Of a DNA stretch of 7,253 nucleotides, positions 5,917 to 7,253 are shown piece by piece; positions within the stretch are counted from its first letter, which is position 1, and the number at the start of each line of letters is the position of its first letter. Source of the DNA: JACQMJ01 sp964373495 (GTDB lineage: Bacteria > Patescibacteriota > Minisyncoccia > Sungbacterales > SURF-37). The notes below the pieces were generated by a model. It was not told where the DNA came from and did not search any database. It worked only from the letters and a program-made list of their open reading frames with translations. The stretch spans positions 1 through 7,253 of the forward strand of contig CAYJUW010000037.1 in NCBI GenBank assembly GCA_964373495.1, in the 5' to 3' direction. Both the position numbers and the translations under genes were made by a program.

Positions 5917-5994
5917 TAAGTGAATGAAGCAAGGTAAGCGAGTTAAGCTTCGGATCGTTGCGGCTGCTTAATTTACTTAATTTACTTAACTCGC
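5917..5994. repeat. 9-base-period repeat with inverted ends between the GT2 gene and galT
   Basis: Two adjacent TTAATTTAC units (5968-5985) run into TTAACTCGC (5986-5994), a 9-base period. Ten bases, GCGAGTTAAG (5938-5947), are perfectly inverted as CTTAACTCGC (5985-5994), giving a stem with a loop of about 37 bases. The minus-strand reading supplies the TAA stop of the glycosyltransferase (5982-5984) and the last codons before it. The same GCGAGTTAA unit recurs at 7186-7203. No heptad array is present here. Confidence 0.75.
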
Positions 5995-6719
5995 TCGTAC
6001 TTGTTGGCGATGAGGTTCCAGCGGATGCGGAAGACGTCGGCAAAGACCTGGAGGTAGGCCGCGAGGGTGACCTTACTGTCGGGATCAAACTTCCACCTCA
6101 CCGGGATAACGGCGACACGGTAGCCGAGCTTCCGCGCGAGCGCCAGCATCTCGATATCGAGCGCGAAGCCGGGGATCCGGCTCCGCGAAAAAATCTCCCG
6201 TGCCGCGCGGGCGGTGAGCGCCTTGAAGCCATTCTGGGTATCCCAGATGCCCCAGACGCCGAAGAGTTGGATGATGAAGTTTCCGAGATTGCCGAGGATC
6301 TCGCGGTACCACGGCTCCTTCACATCTCTAGAGGCACCGGGGGCATCCTTCGGATCGCGCGAGGAAATAACCACGTCGTAGCCCTGCGCAAAGAACGGCG
6401 CCATGGCGTCGAAATTTTCTGGAGCCGTGGAGTTATCGGCATCGGAGAAGAGACGAATACCGCCCGCGGCGACGAGCATCCCTTGCTTCACCGCCCAACC
6501 CTTGCCGCGGTTCTCCACAACGAGGAGCCGGAGGCCAGGCGTGTTGACGGAGAGCTCGCGGACGATCGCGCCCGTGCGATCCGGTGACGTTGAATCAACA
6601 ACGACGATCTCATGGCCGCCGGGAAAATTCTTGGAACGCAGGTAGGCGTCCACTTCGCGGATGGTCTCCCCGATCCGCTTTTCCTCGTTGTAGGCCGGGA
6701 TGATCCAGGAAAGATACAT
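5982..6719 (-). CDS. GT2 glycosyltransferase, dolichyl-phosphate glucosyltransferase/DPM1-like
   Basis: The protein resembles the ALG5/DPM1 branch of family 2 glycosyltransferases, which load a hexose from a nucleotide-sugar onto a polyprenyl phosphate at the membrane for later use in glycan assembly. Over 245 residues it shows SWIIPAYNEEKRIGETI (4-20), VVVDSTSPDRTG (39-50), NRGKGWAVKQGML (70-82), the metal-binding RLFSDADNSTAPENF (89-103), ISSRD (118-122), WDTQNGFKAL (159-168), the FALDIEML segment (185-192) and PVRWKFDPDSKV (206-217). The first acidic motif is normally DDGS but reads DSTS. There is no C-terminal membrane span, so it is a DPM1-like soluble or peripheral form. The ATG at 6717-6719 was chosen over two preceding TTG codons. 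The repeat array ends directly at the start with no Shine-Dalgarno. Sugar and acceptor are not determinable. Confidence 0.9.
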   Translation of the reverse strand: MYLSWIIPAYNEEKRIGETIREVDAYLRSKNFPGGHEIVVVDSTSPDRTGAIVRELSVNTPGLRLLVVENRGKGWAVKQGMLVAAGGIRLFSDADNSTAPENFDAMAPFFAQGYDVVISSRDPKDAPGASRDVKEPWYREILGNLGNFIIQLFGVWGIWDTQNGFKALTARAAREIFSRSRIPGFALDIEMLALARKLGYRVAVIPVRWKFDPDSKVTLAAYLQVFADVFRIRWNLIANKYERVK

Positions 6720-6722
6720 CAA

Positions 6723-6810
6723 CAATTTTCAATTTTCAATTTTCAATTTTCAAAAGCGGGTTTGAAAATTGTGTCATTGAAAATTGATTGAAAATTGGAA
6801 TTTGAAAATT
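6723..6810. repeat. Inverted heptad array (CAATTTT x4 / GAAAATT x4) between ruvX and the GT2 gene
   Basis: The left arm is four perfect tandem CAATTTT units (6723-6750). A short spacer with the only G/C cluster (AAGCGGG, 6754-6760) follows. The right arm has GAAAATT at 6764-6770, 6779-6785, 6790-6796 and 6804-6810, separated by 8, 4 (GATT) and 7 bases. The arms are inverted copies. On the minus strand the array provides the ruvX TAA stop and runs to three bases from the glycosyltransferase ATG, filling the intergenic region completely. Confidence 0.9.
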
Positions 6811-7180
6811 ACCGAGCGTGATGCTTATCGAGGTAGGACTGCAAAATCAGTGCGGCGGCTGATGCATCGGCTTTTCCCTTGGCCGTGTGCCGTTCGGCAA
6901 GTTTGGTCGTGAATACCTCGTTTTCAAACGCCATAGGTAATTGTAGCGCCCTTTCGAGCCGGGCGGCAAACGCCCGCACCGCGCGGGTCTGGGCCGATGG
7001 CCGGCCGCGAAACGGGATGGGGAGCCCGATCACCACCGCCCCCACCCCCTCGCGCGTGGCAATGGCCGCCGCCTCCTCGAGCGTGCGCGCCGTACTATGA
7101 GGGAACGCTATCCGGCCCTCGGGATCCGAAAGGGCCAGGCCAATCTTTTTCTGACCGTAGTCGATGCCGAGGTACCTCAT
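6809..7180 (-). CDS. ruvX: RuvX/YqgF-family Holliday junction resolvase-like nuclease
   Basis: RuvX (YqgF) is a small RNase H-fold protein nearly universal in bacteria, linked to Holliday-junction resolution and to 16S rRNA 5'-end processing. The 123-residue protein is of normal length. It has YLGIDYGQKKIGLALSD (3-19) with D7 as the first acidic ligand, VVIGLPIPFRG (49-59), ENEVFTTKLAE (86-96) in place of the usual DERxTT motif, and ADASAAALILQSYLD (104-118) with D105 as the last acidic ligand. Substitution of Asp by N87 and Arg by V89 in the middle motif is notable, though E88 is kept. The ATG start is preceded by a 9-base repeat and no Shine-Dalgarno. It is the first gene of the leftward series as seen here, with genes possibly further upstream outside the window. 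Confidence 0.92.
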   Translation of the reverse strand: MRYLGIDYGQKKIGLALSDPEGRIAFPHSTARTLEEAAAIATREGVGAVVIGLPIPFRGRPSAQTRAVRAFAARLERALQLPMAFENEVFTTKLAERHTAKGKADASAAALILQSYLDKHHAR

Positions 7181-7185
7181 CGCGA

Positions 7186-7203
7186 GCGAGTTAAGCGAGT
7201 TAA
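7186..7203. repeat. Two tandem GCGAGTTAA units upstream of ruvX
   Basis: Two perfect 9-base units lie just upstream of the ruvX start. They are identical to the unit at 5938-5946 and inverted relative to 5986-5994. The remaining bases (7204-7253) contain a related pair, CGCCATCCCG and CGCGATCCCG, but no gene I can support. Confidence 0.7.
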
Positions 7204-7253
7204 GTCACCGCGCCATCCCGAACGAAGCGGGGTTAGAATGCGCGATCCCGCAC

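Noticed and set aside
4847..5923. 358-codon open frame on the plus strand
   Set aside because: Antisense to the GalT-family gene, which has clear HPHSQ and HWH motifs; no family resemblance in the plus frame.
5958..6587. 209-codon open frame on the plus strand
   Set aside because: Antisense to the glycosyltransferase, which is clearly the real gene.
7205..7253. End of an upstream coding sequence
   Set aside because: A minus-strand frame stays open to the ruvX start, but fewer than 25 codons are visible and they include the repeat.

Overview
The window reads as a compact bacterial chromosome segment with GC-rich genes separated by short, strikingly AT-rich junctions. I infer a member of the Candidate Phyla Radiation (Patescibacteria, probably a GC-rich parcubacterial lineage). 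The grounds are the small single-domain genes, the divergent glycolytic enzymes, the stand-alone S23-type four-helix-bundle protein, the near absence of Shine-Dalgarno sequences, and the AT-rich heptad-type repeats at gene boundaries. The assignment rests on resemblance and recollection, not on a phylogeny.

Layout from left to right. Positions 1-62 hold the 3' end of RNase P RNA on the plus strand, closed by a strong symmetrical terminator (69-97). Leftward genes follow: an RNase HI (179-625), a four-helix-bundle S23/IVS protein (715-1086) and phosphoglycerate kinase (1076-2239). A 353-base divergent spacer leads to the only plus-strand protein gene, a type II NADH dehydrogenase (2596-3888). 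This converges on a second leftward series: triosephosphate isomerase (3960-4742), a GalT-family nucleotidyltransferase (4871-5905), a dolichyl-phosphate-glucosyltransferase-like GT2 enzyme (5982-6719) and RuvX/YqgF (6809-7180). The last 73 bases hold a repeat and no gene I can identify.

Function. PGK and TIM belong to lower glycolysis. NDH-2 could reoxidise the NADH made by glyceraldehyde-3-phosphate dehydrogenase if the cell has a quinone and an oxidase. The GalT-like enzyme and the glycosyltransferase suggest nucleotide-sugar and envelope-glycan metabolism. RNase HI, RuvX and RNase P are housekeeping nucleic-acid functions.

The most notable signal is between the genes. Eight of the nine gene junctions carry short-period arrays. 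Most have a 7-base period (units such as CAATTTT, CAAAATG, AAATTCC, GATTCCT); two junctions have a 9-base period (GCGAGTTAA, TTAATTTAC). Several arrays are built as two inverted arms around a short spacer. They supply the stop codons of five genes and the start codon of one. One pair of inverted arms encloses the four-helix-bundle gene, which therefore looks like cargo of the repeat system. It appears to have landed at the stop codon of pgk and added a repeat-encoded tail to it.
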